Of a stretch of 64,000 nucleotides of DNA, positions 29,401 to 43,200 are shown one piece after another. The translations under genes were made by a program, and so were the position numbers. Position 1 is the first letter of the stretch; every line of letters starts with the position of its first letter. The DNA lies in contig CM076270.1 of assembly GCA_038380795.1 (NCBI GenBank), forward strand, positions 10,229,001 through 10,293,000, read 5' to 3'. Origin of the DNA: Pyrocephalus nanus. Taxonomy: Eukaryota; Chordata; Aves; Passeriformes; Tyrannidae. The notes under the pieces were generated by a model. That model was not told the origin of the DNA, did not search any database, and worked only from the letters and a program-made list of their open reading frames with translations.

Positions 29401-31849
29401 GATATGGACATGAATCAAATGGGATATTTATTTGCATAGGTACATGGCAAATAGGAAAGGATCGATCCCAAAGCTGTATGAAATTGCCAGTTACTCCATT
29501 ACAGTGTTACAAATAGATTATTACCCATAAGAACGTAACTCTTAATGTCCTAAAAATAATTTAACTCTAGGATTATTTTTATTTAATCTGGTAAATGACA
29601 AATATATTTTTGATTCTTATAAAGCAGAAATGAAAGGTCTCCCAGGAGCTGGGAACTAAACCCAACTGCTCCCCCCCACCCCTCTTCTTTTTTTACTGAC
29701 ATTTCTTTCCTTTTTTTTTTTTTTTTTCTTCTTTTCTTCTTTCCCTTTTTTCTTTCCAAAATCTCATCGGCTTGTCTGAATTTTGCAATTCATTTCTCCT
29801 TCCTTCTCCCTCAAGAAAAACACTTTTCATCAGAAAACATGATACTTTTTTCCTTCCGAGACTCCCTGCAAATTACCTCTCTCCCTCCAGACAAGTTTCG
29901 AGGATCAACAAGTTAACCTTCAGAAAGATTACAAAGGTACAAGTGGGCTGCTTAAGAGGTGAATCATTAAACATAAGGTGAAGTATACGACTGCAGAAGG
30001 TTTCAATTAAAGTGACAGTCGAGGCAGCCTTTGCCTGCCCGGGAAGGTTTGCTTTTATCGTCAGAGTAGTGCTGGGAGCTGCGTCCATCCCAGGCAGGGA
30101 GAATTGGTTCCCACCGGCTTCATTCTGCATTCCCATGGCTGCTGCTGCTACAGTCCTCACTCCTGCAAACAACTCCACCGGTTTCAGCATGATAAATTCA
30201 ACCGTGACAGCATTAAATTTGGGAAAGGAGCCAAATCTCCTTTATGTCCCATCCAGGCTGAGATCAAGGAGCCCGCCTTGGACCTGCCTTCACCCAATGC
30301 TCCTCATTACCCTGGCCCGAGGAACAGCAGGATCAGGCCCACAACCCTTGCCTTTATTTCCCCAAATCCTGCTCACCCCTATATTTTTTTTCTTTTCTTT
30401 TTTTTTTTAAAGGTGGCTTTGTTTTAATATTGCAGCATATTTAATAAGCCTCAGGGTGGAGGGAGAACTCTCAGATCCTTGCTGAGTGGTGGAAATCTTG
30501 TCTGAGTGCTGCCTTGTCCCCACATCCCCACGTCTGCTTCTGTGGGGCACCTTTAGCCCTCTTGCCAAATTTCCCTCGGGTGCCCAGGGACTGTTTCCAC
30601 TGACACAGAGTCTATATCAATGCACAAAAGGTAATGCATGGACGATGACCAGTCCACAGGCAACTGCCCTGCACAGAGGTCCCACATGCTTGGAAGGAGC
30701 ACCTGCAATATTGGGCTTTTTTTCCTGTCTTTGTGGAGTACAGGCAGTACTGTAGTGAGGTAGGAGGTAGAAAGGGGTCAGGCTAGATATTCTCCTGTCA
30801 TGAAGCAATGTTGTGACATTTTTTGGCACTTCCCTGATTTAAATTTTAAGTATTTCTGGGTTTTATATTTTGCCCTGGCATGTTCCAATGTGTCAGTCCC
30901 TGAGTCCTCCACAAGGATGCTCCAGCGATTGGGTTAATTCCCTTGTGCTAATTCCTTACATAATCATGTGGGCTCAGATCCTCAAAAGTATTTGTGTGCC
31001 TGCGTCCCTTGGAAATCAGAGAGTTTAATTGTCTGCTAAAATTATTGTGTTTTGTTTTGAAAGCAGAGCAGGAAATAACAAACTTGGGGTTTACGAGATT
31101 TGTTTGCTGCTCTGTGGTCACAGAGCATTTTACCTACCTTCACGAATAAATTTCCAGTTACATAGTGCAGTGCCCAGATTACAGATGGATTTTTAGAGAG
31201 TGACCAGCGGAAACCTGGGTGCCGGCATAGGTTGTGGAATCTGGGTCTTCTCCTCTTGATACTTCTAGTCCCGATTGGTAAAATTCATGTAGGACAATGT
31301 CATAGTCTCAAAAAGATGCTGGAGGGAAGAATCCATTAAAGCCTGTGAGATGCTGAGATAGGAGGATAATAGAGATCACGTCAGTGAGAGATGCCATCTA
31401 TTACAGATAACGATTCCACAGCTGACTGCATCTCCCCCTCTGGAAATGGCTCCTTTCTTAGTTTCATTTTTGGCTATACAACCCAAAAGAATTTTTCTCA
31501 CTCCTTGGCATTTGTCCCCTTCAGATATTTCATGCAATACGGAAGAAGGAGGAATCAAAATACCATGACATTGAAGTTTATTGCCGATTCTGCTCACGTC
31601 GGTTGAAATCAGTCACTAAAACCTCAGTCTGCAGGACCCCGTGCTCTGTATTTTTCTTGTCTAGGTAATCATGATGGCAGCAGGGGGAGGTAAGTAGAAG
31701 GAAAAAGGACTGATTTTATTAGGTGTTAGAAGAGCTTATTAGAAAACAAGGGGGGGAAAAAGCAATAAAATTATGAAGACGGGAATTAAAACAAGTGATG
31801 AAATCCAGTTCCTGCTGACTGCAAGGGGACACTTCTCCCGCACCCTTTC
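26419..31849. other. AT-rich upstream flank with octamer motifs
   Basis: No gene recognised. Largely AT-rich, repeat-poor DNA with a poly-T/pyrimidine tract at 29709-29755. ATTTGCAT octamers occur at 26611-26618, 28654-28661 and 29430-29437. Segments around 26830-27060 and 29950-30130 look like conserved noncoding DNA (TAAT cores, isolated CpGs, no repeats), but this is only an impression without an alignment. Confidence 0.5.
26611..26618 (+). promoter_or_regulatory. Octamer motif ATTTGCAT
   Basis: Perfect match to the OCT1/OCT2 (POU2F) octamer, first of six between 26.6 and 38.6 kb. The others are at 28654-28661, 29430-29437, 33429-33436, 38201-38208 (as ATGCAAAT) and 38587-38594. OCT2 with its coactivator OBF1 works in B cells, where BCL6 is expressed. 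Occupancy is inferred. Confidence 0.4.
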
Positions 31850-32100
31850 TTGGTTTGGAAGATGCCCAGGCATTGATAAACATTTTACGAGAATTCGACT
31901 CCACAGCAGCAAGCGGCAGCGAACACCGGGAGAAAATATACTTGTGTGCCAGGATCAGCGAAGCAGCTTCAGAGGCAGCGTTTAACCTGCTGCCTCGCAG
32001 CCTCTGGGCCCTGTTTGGGTCTGTTGTCAGCCAGCAATTTGGATCTGCAGTATACCTGGGTTATATTTAGGCCAATTAAATTAATTGCTGGAACAGACAA
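31850..32100. other. Candidate conserved noncoding element
   Basis: Non-repetitive DNA with isolated CpGs (ACGAGAATTCGAC, AGCGGCAGCGAACACCGGG) ending in a palindromic homeodomain-type CAATTAAATTAATTG (32074-32088). Looks like ancient regulatory sequence, but no alignment was possible. Confidence 0.3.
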
Positions 32101-33939
32101 CCCTTTTTAGACTCAAGGCAGTTTTTGCCCCCCTTCTCAATACTGTAGGGCTGATGTAGTGATTTTGGAGCTTTGGTTTGGCAGTCAGACCATGTGTGTA
32201 TTTTACATAAGAAACCAGCAGCAGGGATGGATGCTGCTAGACAAATATTTGGTTAATTTTTTGTAATTATTAGTAATAACAATACTCTGCTCTCTCAAGC
32301 ACCTTTCATCTCCAGGCTTTTTTGAAACACTGCTACAGCCAAGCAACGAAGCTCCACTCTAGGGGCTGTAATTAGGTTTAGCTTCACGTTGTAGATGTGG
32401 GAAGTGAGGTGGAGAGAGGTGGGAGGATCTGACGTGCAGCAGAGTTGGGGAGCAATGCCCTGAGCGGCAGCCAGCAAGGGCTACTAGAAGCAAAGCTCTG
32501 GCCACTGCCAGCCTCTTGGTTGACCTGTCCTGCGGGGCAAACTCATCTCATCATGCTGTGATGATATTCGGGCCAGCTTCTGAGCCAGGAGCCTGAACTT
32601 TCCCTCCAAGGAGATTCAAATACATCCTGTCCCAGAGGATATCCCTTGGCCACCAGCCCATATCATCTCCCCTCATTGTCAGAGGTGACAGGACAAGATG
32701 GTTTCATGTGGTTCCCCTTCCCAGCCCTCCTGGTGACTGGGGTCCACATGCCCATGAGATGAGAAGGGTCCCTCAGTGACCAAGAACAGGAGGGACCTGC
32801 TCAGCTTTAGAGCGTGTTCCCCACAGCCCTGGGCTACCACATCCTCTTTGGCCAGGCTGGCTTTTTGCCTCTGTCTGCCAGTTGCAGGATCTCTTTCCCC
32901 ACCGGCTGGAGGGTCCTTCCTCCAGTTTCCACCCTATGTGTGCTCACAGACCATTGGTCCTCTACCATGCTTAGGCCAGCTCTGTACCAGCTCTGCCCTC
33001 CAGCTGCAGTATGCTTTAGGTCTCTTGGGCATCTGTGTTCAGGCTGTGTTTCCCTTGGTTTGAAATGGGTAGCAAACTCAAGAATTTGGGATTATGCTTT
33101 AGGAAATTCAGCCTCTCATTCCAAAGTGATTTAATAGATCTCTGCCCACTTCTGACTGACTGATCCTTGCCTCTGTTTTTGGCCCTGGAGCAGAGGTAGC
33201 AGAATGCACCATGTGTTCTGCAACTTGGCCACCAACCTGGCAGCCTGACCCACGCCTTTATCACCAGGCTCTTCTGCAGTTGTATTTGGAGCTTTGGTTC
33301 ATGACCCTGGTTTGATAAAGCCGTGGTGCCTGGAGAGGTTGCTATTCCACAGTGTGACTCATGGATGTATGCAGAGTACACAGATCTCTCAGGAGAGAAC
33401 CCTCTGAAATTTCAGGACATGGATCATGATTTGCATGGGCTCTTCCAGTCTGCACCTTCCTTTAGTAAGGAATGTCATGCCATGTTAGCCAGGATCTAGG
33501 TCTAAAGTCAAGATGGGTAAGTTCTAGATCAAACCTTGGTTAAAAAGAAAAAAAAAAAAAAAAGAAGAAAAAATATAAAGGAGAAAAAATTTTATTATCT
33601 ATCATTTCTATTTGATTTCATTCTATTCTGTTCTGTTTTGATCCATCACAAATGTGTCTTCCCAGCAAGTTCCCTGGTTCAGGCCTTAAGTGCCAGCACA
33701 GAGATCCTGGCTGTAATGCTGAAATTAGTTGAGCCCAGCAGATCGTCAGAGCTTCAAACCAACACAAGGATTCAATCACCTAAGTATATTTCAGCTCCCA
33801 ATTGACCTGGTACTTCTTTTTGTTATTATCCATGCACAATCTCTCCTGCTGTGCCAAGATTCCTGTGTTCTTCATTTCTCTTCTGTCTCTGATGCCACAA
33901 AGTCAAGTGAATGTCTTCAAGGAAATCTCGGTAATAAAA
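32101..33939. other. Upstream flank, no gene seen
   Basis: Mixed composition. One octamer ATTTGCAT at 33429-33436 and an A-rich run at 33547-33563. No repeat family or exon recognised. Confidence 0.55.
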
Positions 33940-34200
33940 CCTATTTCCTCTCCCCAGCTGCAAAGAGAAAGCAGAGTAATAGTTTCTTTATCCATCAGGG
34001 ACCGGTTAATGCCTCGCTCCTCATCATCACCAAATGCAACTAATAAAGGAGTAAAGGAGATTTGGCAGTTTAATGCAGCAGCTAATTTTGTGCCTGCTGC
34101 CCTGCCAGAAAGTATTTTCACTTTTGGGTGATGCCAGAACAGCAGAGCTGATTAATTAGCCTTCTCTTGAGCGGGAAGAGCTCAGCTAAGACGCCTGCAG
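33940..34200. other. Candidate conserved noncoding element
   Basis: Dense candidate binding cores: GGTTAATG, CTAATAAAGG, GATTAATTAGCC, and an interferon-response-like TTTTCACTTTT at 34116-34126. No stop-free long frame and no repeat similarity. Function is inference. Confidence 0.3.
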
Positions 34201-37200
34201 CCCCCAGACATCCCTGGCATTGGCTAACCTTGTAGTAGCCGGCATTCCCAGTATCTCAATGGTTCATCGGTCTGTCTGTCTGGGTAGGGCAAAAAGACGA
34301 CAGTGCTGAGCTTTCCCTTGGGAGGGAGTAGGTCTCTTACACAGATCAGGTCTGGCTCTGTCAGTGAGAGAACTGGCCAGGGAATGATCATAACAGGAAG
34401 ATGCTGTCCAGGCACCGCCAACGTGGTGGCTCGAAGTGGGTCACTGCAGAGCTCAGTACTGCGTTTAAAGGAGGCAGTGCACAGACTTGTAAGTCCCCCT
34501 GCAGATCCAGCTTTGGAGGGGTCAGCGCTGCAGCCATTGCACACAGGTGTGGAGCTCTATGGAAAACGACTCTCAGGAATAGTAAATATGTTTGCGCAAT
34601 TAGCAGAAATGCAAAACAAGGAAACTCCAACCTTGATGGGGAGTGCTGCAGTAGAGATATTCAGATTCATTCACTGACTTAAAACAGTTGAATATATGGG
34701 AGACATCAGCCACTTTTGAGGGCAGCCCACAGAGCAGCATGTGCCCACAGGACCACAACAAGCAGAGGCCCTGTGCCAGCTCAGTAGTGCTCTTTGTGGG
34801 TCATTGACTCCTCCTGAGCCCTCCCTGTCCTGCCATCATCTTCCACAAGGTGTATCAGAACAGCTTAAGCCCATGGACGTATTAATTAAACTTGGGGACA
34901 GGAACAGGCTGTTTCTGTAGGGCCTGGTCATCTTCCTTTACATATAATTTCTCAGAGGTAATGCCTGAAAGAGTTTGCAAGACCAGGAACTCAGTGAATG
35001 TGTTTGTAGGCAGAAAAACTCCCTCCAAGCATGATGTGTAGAATTCTGTAAAACAAGTCCTTTGGTCTTGGTAGGTCAGTCTAGGTGCTGTGGCAGTAAT
35101 GATAATACTGAGAATTTCAGTCTGGAGACTTGAACAGCTTCTGCAGTCTAAAAGCTGGTGAGGGGATGAGCAGCTGCAAAAAGCAGAGTGGGTGGATGGT
35201 GTGATGTGCTTCTCCTCTGGACCTGCTGCTGGTCTGCAGTGTGAACCTGGCCAGGTACCCCAGCATGAGCATCTTCACTGGGGCTAGATAACTGTTCTGC
35301 TATTGTAATGGGTGCAGAAAAAGAGGTGCTCCAAAGAGGCCCTTCAGCTCATTCCTAAGGAGCAGTCTATGGTAGGCTGGCTGTGCCCTACAAGTTCCTC
35401 TACAGACCATCCAGGTGGCTACATTAGGTATGAACACCAGCCTTGCAGGTGTTCGAACACTACTCCCATTTGGGGTTCTTCTGGCTATTCCTGCCTCCTT
35501 GGGCTTTCAACACTTCTATGTGTTCAGCTGAATTTTCTGACTCGGGTGCTTATTCAGGGAGACACAGGTTTAACTCCATCCTTATCAGAAAGCTTGAACA
35601 CATCCTTAGTAGGAAGCAAGGGCTTATGCTCAAATGCAGGTAGATGAGGTTTAAGCAGGTTTGTAAAGCAATCCTGTCGGAGGGAAGCACAGTGTCGCTT
35701 GGTCAGAGACCCAGAACAGCTGGTGATGGTTGAAACTCCACTTTTCAATATGTCAAACAGCTAAACTGCAACACGCACAGGGGTGACCTTGATGCCGCAA
35801 AGAAGATAAGATGTTTCAACTGGTACAAAGTAGCCAGTACAAAACTACACCAGAAACACAGAGAAAGCTGGATCTATGAGGTGATGGTGCAGCCTGGTGA
35901 TGGGGTACAGCCTTCAGGCCCAGCATGACATCATGTATTACCGAGATAAGGGACAACAAGCACACAGCGAGAAAATGGCAGGAGTATCAGTTTTGCATTT
36001 TTCTGCAGTGAAACACTTTTCCATGCAAAATGTATTGTGCAGATGTTTCCTTCGCACTGTATCCAACTTCACGATGAGAGGAAAGAAGTTGCTTTCCTTC
36101 CACAGTCCATCTTCGACATGGTTTCTCCAGGTGGTGTAAGACCCTCCTGATCTCTTAGAGGATGCAGTGGTAACACAGTTAGGAAGGGTGGCCTTGGCTC
36201 TTCCTGGGCATGGTGGTGTGTGTGCACGATGAGAACCTGACAAGGCTAAGCATCCCCGACCTTGCAGGGCAGCCCCCCTGTTCCTGATGAGCGGTGTGCC
36301 CAGGTCGGCTGTGGAGGGGTGGGTGCTGTTCAGTGTTCTCAGCACGTGGTACAGACAGGGCTGCAGGGGCCATGCACTGGCTGCGAGCTTCACAGAGACC
36401 GACAAATCAACTCACCTTGATTTATCCAGCTTTCCCAGATGATATCTTGAAATGTCTCAATCCTGTTGCTCCAGCCCAACCTGGCAGATAACAGACAGCT
36501 TGTGCACCGCTGGGACAGAGTTTAGGCAGTGGGTGAGTCCAGCTGGCAGGAAGCTCATTGCCTGACTGCAAGGGGACAGATCTTTCTGTTGTGGCAATCA
36601 CAAGATCAAGAAATGCTTTTTCCTCAGAAGAATTTGTTGATTTTAAAAATAAAATGGCCATAGCTTATGCTCCCAGGAATGTCTGGGATCAGGAAAATGG
36701 AAAGACATTTTTCTGTTTCTAGTGCAATTTGCACTGTAAAACCTAAACAATGTTTGTTCCTCTGGACCTTCCCAGCTCCACATTTCTGTGGCATTTATCA
36801 AGACAATATTTTGGGGAATGACCTTCCTCCAGTTAACTAGCATGACTTAAGTGGCATGGTGATAGTGCCAAATGCTGATATCTGACAGCTTTCTTCTTCT
36901 TACCCACAGCAGTCTAGTGGATCGAGGGAGTGCTCCTTTCATGGAGCAAACAGCCTGACCTGAAGGTATCTTTGGACCAAACTAAGGCCCAAACCTGTAA
37001 AAACTTGTGCACCTGCTCAGATTTGAGAGCATGAGTAATGTCAGAGACTGAACATATTATTGCTATCATTTATTCATATGCACTATTTCTAAGGCTTTCT
37101 CCCCCTATTATCTCAGTGCCTTGTAAACATTAATGAATGGTTCTCAGGTCCCAGCACAGTGCTTCTTTGTTTGGGTGGCAGGTCACAGGGACTGATTAAA

Positions 37201-40200
37201 ATGATGGGAAAAAATGGGAAGTTGGATTTAAAAATGTCTGGTTCAAAGTTCTTTTGTGTAGCTTCTGTAGCATAGGAAATTCAGGATACTCTATGGTGGG
37301 TTTTGAGATATTTCAGAAAACAGGAACCATTTCACAAGCTATTCTGTTTCCTCCTCTTCTGAAAGGTTCATGAAAACCATTAGAGGTGTCTCCAAACCTT
37401 GCTGCGACCAAAGAGTTAATGCACATGGCTATAAACCAGACTTTCAGGTCATTTTGGATGAAAAACTATTTCTTCTCATTTAACTTACCTCTGAGAAAAA
37501 TGTTGCTCCTAACCTTGGCTGCCTGATTTTATTAACCACTGCTGTTTTCACTGGGACCTAAGGACTGGCTAAGGTCCAGCCAGGCTTAGATGTTTGACCA
37601 CATGCCCTGGGAGAACACTCATCCCCTCCAGCTCAGGATGCTGGTGCAGGGAACGGGCTTCTGTGTCTCCCACCAGGAAGAGGAATTTCATCAGGGGAAA
37701 AAGCCCAAAGGGTTGTTTTTCTGCAGCAATGGATGTGAGACAGGGACCTAATGCTGGGTGCTTGGGAGTGACATTTGTGTCTCTGGATCCATGACCTGGT
37801 TGCTGAGGGGTTGGGACAGGTTATCTCAGTGTGGGATGAAGATCTGGGGTAGGTTCCCTGGCCTTCACACTGGGGACTGGCCTCATGCTCTCTGCCATTG
37901 TGGGAAGGAGAGTGACCCTCACAAACTCAGCCAAGAGCTGGAAAACCTCCACCTGCTGCTTGACCACTCTCTGTGTGACACCCATTGGGGGAAAGCCTTG
38001 CCAAAATGTTAAAAGGACAGAACTGCCCGAATATTCAAAGCCTCGTCTGGAGATGACTCCTCAGCAGTGAGAGGTTTGGTGCGAATGTCCAGTTGAGTTA
38101 GTTCACGCGATGGCAAAGGGCTGGGAGATATCCTCAATTCCCAGGCTCAGAGCTGGGGATGGGTGAAATTGTTTCACCTGAAACTTCCCTTGTGTGAAAA
38201 ATGCAAATTTGGTGACAAATAGTTTTGAACATTATTGCTGGTTGAACTAAATTGTTTGTCCTGAGAAAAAAATTCCAAGAAAGTACATTTGCAATGTTTA
38301 TTTCAGTTTGAAATTCCCCTCCATTTTACTTGTAAATAGCTCCAAATCAAAGCACACCATTTTCTCCTCACCTTTCACGTTTTCTGTAATTTAAATTAAT
38401 AGTCCTAGTTGCAATCTGAACTAATTCCCTCCTTCCTGACTTTTCAGAACTGTTCATGAAGCAAAACAACTCCAAATTCATTTTTTCAGACAGCTCTCCT
38501 CAGAATCATTAGACACATTAACATCCACCACATAAATGAAACCACAGGCTATCAATGTTTTGAGACAGCTGTATTTCCCACCATAAATTTGCATAGCATC
38601 ACCTTTGTAGCACTCTGAATTACTCTACCAATATTTTTTTGGGGGAAAAATGCACCTTACTGGTTCTGGATCTAAAATTAGGAGACTAAAAGTCCCCAAA
38701 CAAAACCCCAGCCATGCTCTTATCCAACCAGTCCCAGGTCTCACTTCGTGCCTATGTCTAGCACCGGGCAACCTTCATTCCTTCTCCACCTCTTCTCATT
38801 ATGTCTGTTCCTAAGAAAGTGGCATCATCCTGTTTTCCTAACCTGTTTCTTTCTCCTCTTGCAAAGCCATCCCACTGAAATATCTGGTCCAAGGAAAGGT
38901 TTTAAACTCCTTTTCATCAGCGAAGCATGACCTTTCAGAGGGTTCCAGCAGCTATCTCTGCAAAATTTCCGTTTTTGCCACCACTTAAAGTTTTCATCAA
39001 ACCCCCATCTAACAAAGTGTGGTTCTCAGCAATTGCAAGCAGAAGCAGTTCAGCCCTCTGGGCAGTGATATTTGTCTGCATCAAGAAAATTCTCCCGATA
39101 AGACAGAAAACGGATATTTCTTCCCCTGTGGTATATACTTTTAGTGAAATCCTCCAGCTCAGTTGCCCTCCCCCCCCCCCCTCCAAAAATTAATAAGAGA
39201 AGAAACAGAAAATAATGAAACAAAAAAAATGCTTTTCCTGCAGAAAGCACCGTTTCCTGGTGAACTCTGCCACCAGCTCCTACTCTGTCTCTTGGGAGGC
39301 AGCAGTTGAGAAGGTGCAGGAAGGCAGCAGTTCACCCCAGTAGTTTGTATGCAGTTCCTGCCAGCTTTCTGCCTCCTACAGCCCCAGCTGCCCCATGAAA
39401 GTGCAAGGTTTTGTGTCTCTGCTGTGGAAATGCAAGAAGATGAACCTTTTGGGGAGGGATTTGTTTCCCACAGTTAACTGGAGACGAGGGTAATGTCGGG
39501 GCTGATGCTTTTCTCTGCTCTCTGGTGAGCTGTGTCTTCTCATCGGGGATGCTGCTGGAAGTGGCCCAGCTCCCTCCACCCAAGGTCATGCTGGGATGTG
39601 CAGCAGGGGTGGCAGCTGAGGATTGTGTCCCTGGGTGGAGGGGATTGGTGCAGACTCTTCAGGTCCCATGTCTATAACCTGATGGAGGAGACTGGCTGTG
39701 CATGGCCCTAGGGCTGCCGTGCAGCGCTCAGCACAGTGAGCTCACCCCACCGCCTGCACCCAGGGGGAGATTAGGCAATATTTAAGGAAAAAAATATGGG
39801 GGTGGAAAAAAGGGAAATGAGAAAGAAAAAGAAACACGAAGGAGATGATGATGAAATGTTTGCCCTGCCTATCTGGGCAGGGGCAATGTGAGCAGCAGTA
39901 GCAAAACACGCTCACGCTGCCCCAGAAACAGCTCGTGTAAAGATGTGGGTCAGTTAAGATGGGTGTACTCAGGAGGCCCATGCCCAGAAATGCCACATAC
40001 AGTAGGAGCCCTGCCAGGCAAGTGCCAGGGTGCTGTTGTTACGTGGCTATTGCAGGGATGTGCTGCTAGGGCTGGAGAGGTGGAGGAGGAGGAGGAAGAG
40101 GGAAGGAAGGCTTGGGGGAGTTTCTCTCATGTCATTGCCATGATTCCTGGCAGCCCAGCTCACCTCCTGTTGCCTTGGGAAGTCTGAGTCTTGTCTTGCC

Positions 40201-43200
40201 AAGTTGTGCTGGAGCAACTGAGTAAGGAAGGTCCTGAGCAACAGAGTCCATGCTGGGTCCAGGCTCCCTTGCTCCATCCTCTCCTCTTGTTTGTGAGTTT
40301 GGGGCTGGAGCTGCTCAGCAGTTGAACTGTTAACCTCTGACCTGTCTCCCAAGGGCTCCCTGCAGGGAGTTTGGGCCTTTTTCAGCCCATGTACTCTGAA
40401 GTGTTGCCCAGGAGAGCTGAGTCCTTGCAGAGCTCATTTACAAACCCTCCTGACAAGTTACTTTGCAGAGTAATCCTCTGCAGAGCTCTCTCTTCTGGGA
40501 ACAAAACTCTTTCTGAGGACAGGTCTCCTGAGAGGGGCCTTGAGCTGGTACTGGGTTGTCGTTCTCAAGCAGGGACAATATTTTGCATAGAGAAACTTCC
40601 TCTAAGAGGGCTCAGAATTTCTGCAGCACCATCTCCCAAAGGTGTTGGAGGCTTTGGTTTACCACTTCTCCTGTGTCATGCTTCATGGGCACGAGCCTGC
40701 ACCCAGTCTGGTGTGCAGCACCATGGCAAACACAGCACAAATAGCTAGAGAGGGTGTTCAGAAATGTGTATGTGTCTTGCAGCAGCAGAGCAGGGAGCTG
40801 GCAATGGTTTGGCTGTCCCTGCCAGGCACCATTTTCTTCCTCCACAGCTGGCAAATGCTTTGGCACCTGCAGCTGCTTCCCGAGAGACTCCTAGGAGTGA
40901 AGGAGCTGTCGCCTGCTTACAAAGCCTGGCATGGCAAATTTGTGGAACAAATCAGGATGAAAGTGTTGCATGTGAGTAACTGGGTTTTAGAGATGCAGCG
41001 AAAGAAACCGTGCACCCACCGTTGGGTACCACCTGTTACTGCTTTCCCTGAGCCATTTGTCTGGGCTCCCCAGAGATGTGCTGGATACTTAGAAACTCTC
41101 AAGTTCTGAAACTTTCTGCTCATATCACGGGAATAATGAAAATCCAACTCAAGTCATCAGGTTCTCAAATTTAATCACTTTAAAACACGTCAGTGTTAAT
41201 CCCAGGCCCCATGAATACTTTATGACATCAGTTACATGTTGACACTTTGAAGTCAGGTATTTTAAGGGATTGTTCAGGTCTTTTATAATTAAAGGGATTA
41301 AAAAATATAGGAATGTCTTAATTTTTCTTCTAGTTTCTGTCTCTTCCTCCTCTGAACAAGCCAATGAGGTCATAAAAAGCAGGTGTAATGGAAAACAAAC
41401 CCAGAAATCTCCCTGCTGAGAAATGTTATCAAGCAATGTTTTTTTTATTTTTTTATTTCAGCAGGAGGAAATGGTGACATCAAAATGATATTGTAACATA
41501 GTTGGCACTAAACAACTATAAAGTGTTCTGGATGACAGCACATCATCTCACATGCCTTCTATGCTCTAGGTATTGAAAATAAACCACCTGTCAAGTAGAC
41601 CATAAATATATTTCAGAGACTGAGTGAGATCCAGGAACACTAGATATTGCAGTTATCTTGGATGCCTGGCTGCACTGAACTTCCATTTCCCTGTGAGGCA
41701 TTTCAGAAGCACCCAGTGGCCCCAGTGGTCCCAGTGATCAAGCCCCACATCTCAAACCAGGATAGAGCACCAAGTCTCTGTGGAAAATGTTCTTGATCTT
41801 GTGCTGTCATCTGTACTAGGGTTTTGTTGTGGCAATCACACTGTAATTAGTCCCCTGGACATCCTCACCAGGAGTCAAAGTATGAGCCTGTGGGCTTGCT
41901 GAGCAACTGTCTCCCTTGTTTAACACCCAGTGGTGTCCCACCCATTGCTTAGGGCATCTCCACCTGTCTCTCAGCTGCAACTATGAGCCAGGTTCCAACT
42001 CCTGAGCTGTATTTTAAGTTCTGTCCCTTGTTTTCCAGAGCCAGACCCTGGGCCCTGGGCAGAACAGTTGTTGTCCTTTGCATCCAGGGCCTGTGGCCTT
42101 GGAATTGATTTTGTGAGACTATACCATCCCCATGGGCCATGGGAAACAAGAGGGGAAAGGGAAGCAAGACTTGGACTCTGTCCCTTGGAAAAGATTTGAT
42201 CAAACATCTCTTTATTTCCCAGACCCCTCATGTGGTGCCAGCAGCCTGGTTCCCAGGGCACAGAGCAGTTGCCTCTGACCACCTTCCTATGCCAGCAGCT
42301 GACAATGGTCACAGCAACATCAACAGCAGCATCTCAACACTCAGCTGCCACATTTTGCTTCCCCATATGCACTTTACCCACCTATTCTTTGAGTCCTGCT
42401 TAGAAACTCTCCCTGCTGGGAATTTTATTCAGCATGGCCAAGTATTTGGCTCCCACAGGACTCGCAGTGAGACCAGTCAGGAGTGGTCAAGAAATGATGG
42501 CAGGGTCTGACAACAGTACAGGGAGAAGATTCTGTAGTGGGGGAGGCCAGCTGAGGAACTTGTCTTGCATCGTTACTGGAATCTGATTGAAATACCCAGG
42601 TGGTTTGGTTTGAGGTTACCTCTCTCCATCCCTCTGACCCCAACCCTCACCTCATTCCTTCCCACGTCAGAGCTCACCCAGTCCTTGCAAATCTTGTGTT
42701 CATCTTTTCACCACTGGTCCCCTGCTCCCGCTTGCTGTTCTGCAGGTCTTCCTTGCTGGGTCACCACCTGATTCCTCTGTTTGCATGGCAAGGACATGGG
42801 CTAGCCACATTTTCCTCTCCTCCTTCCATTCTGCCCCTAGCAGGTTGGAGGGAACCAGCTGAGGAGGAACTAGGTAACTCCCTATTCAGCCTAGCAGAGC
42901 CAGATGACTTCCTGCAACGTCCCTCTTTTTGGAAGGGACAGAGAAGTCATCCTTGCTGTGTTTTGCCAGTTCCTAGGATAATCTACAGCATGACAAAGAG
43001 GAAAGAAGCCCAACTGCTCATTTGCAGACTTCAGGACCTTCATGACTGACTCAATTTGGTCTTCATGTTCAAGTGGGGAATGATTGAGCAAGAACTTGAT
43101 TTTATCAGAAGGGGGTTGTCCATTCTCTATTCCAGCAGGGATTTCTCTGGTTATTATCTATTCACGCATTTAATTTCTTTAGAAACAGCATCTGCCCAAA

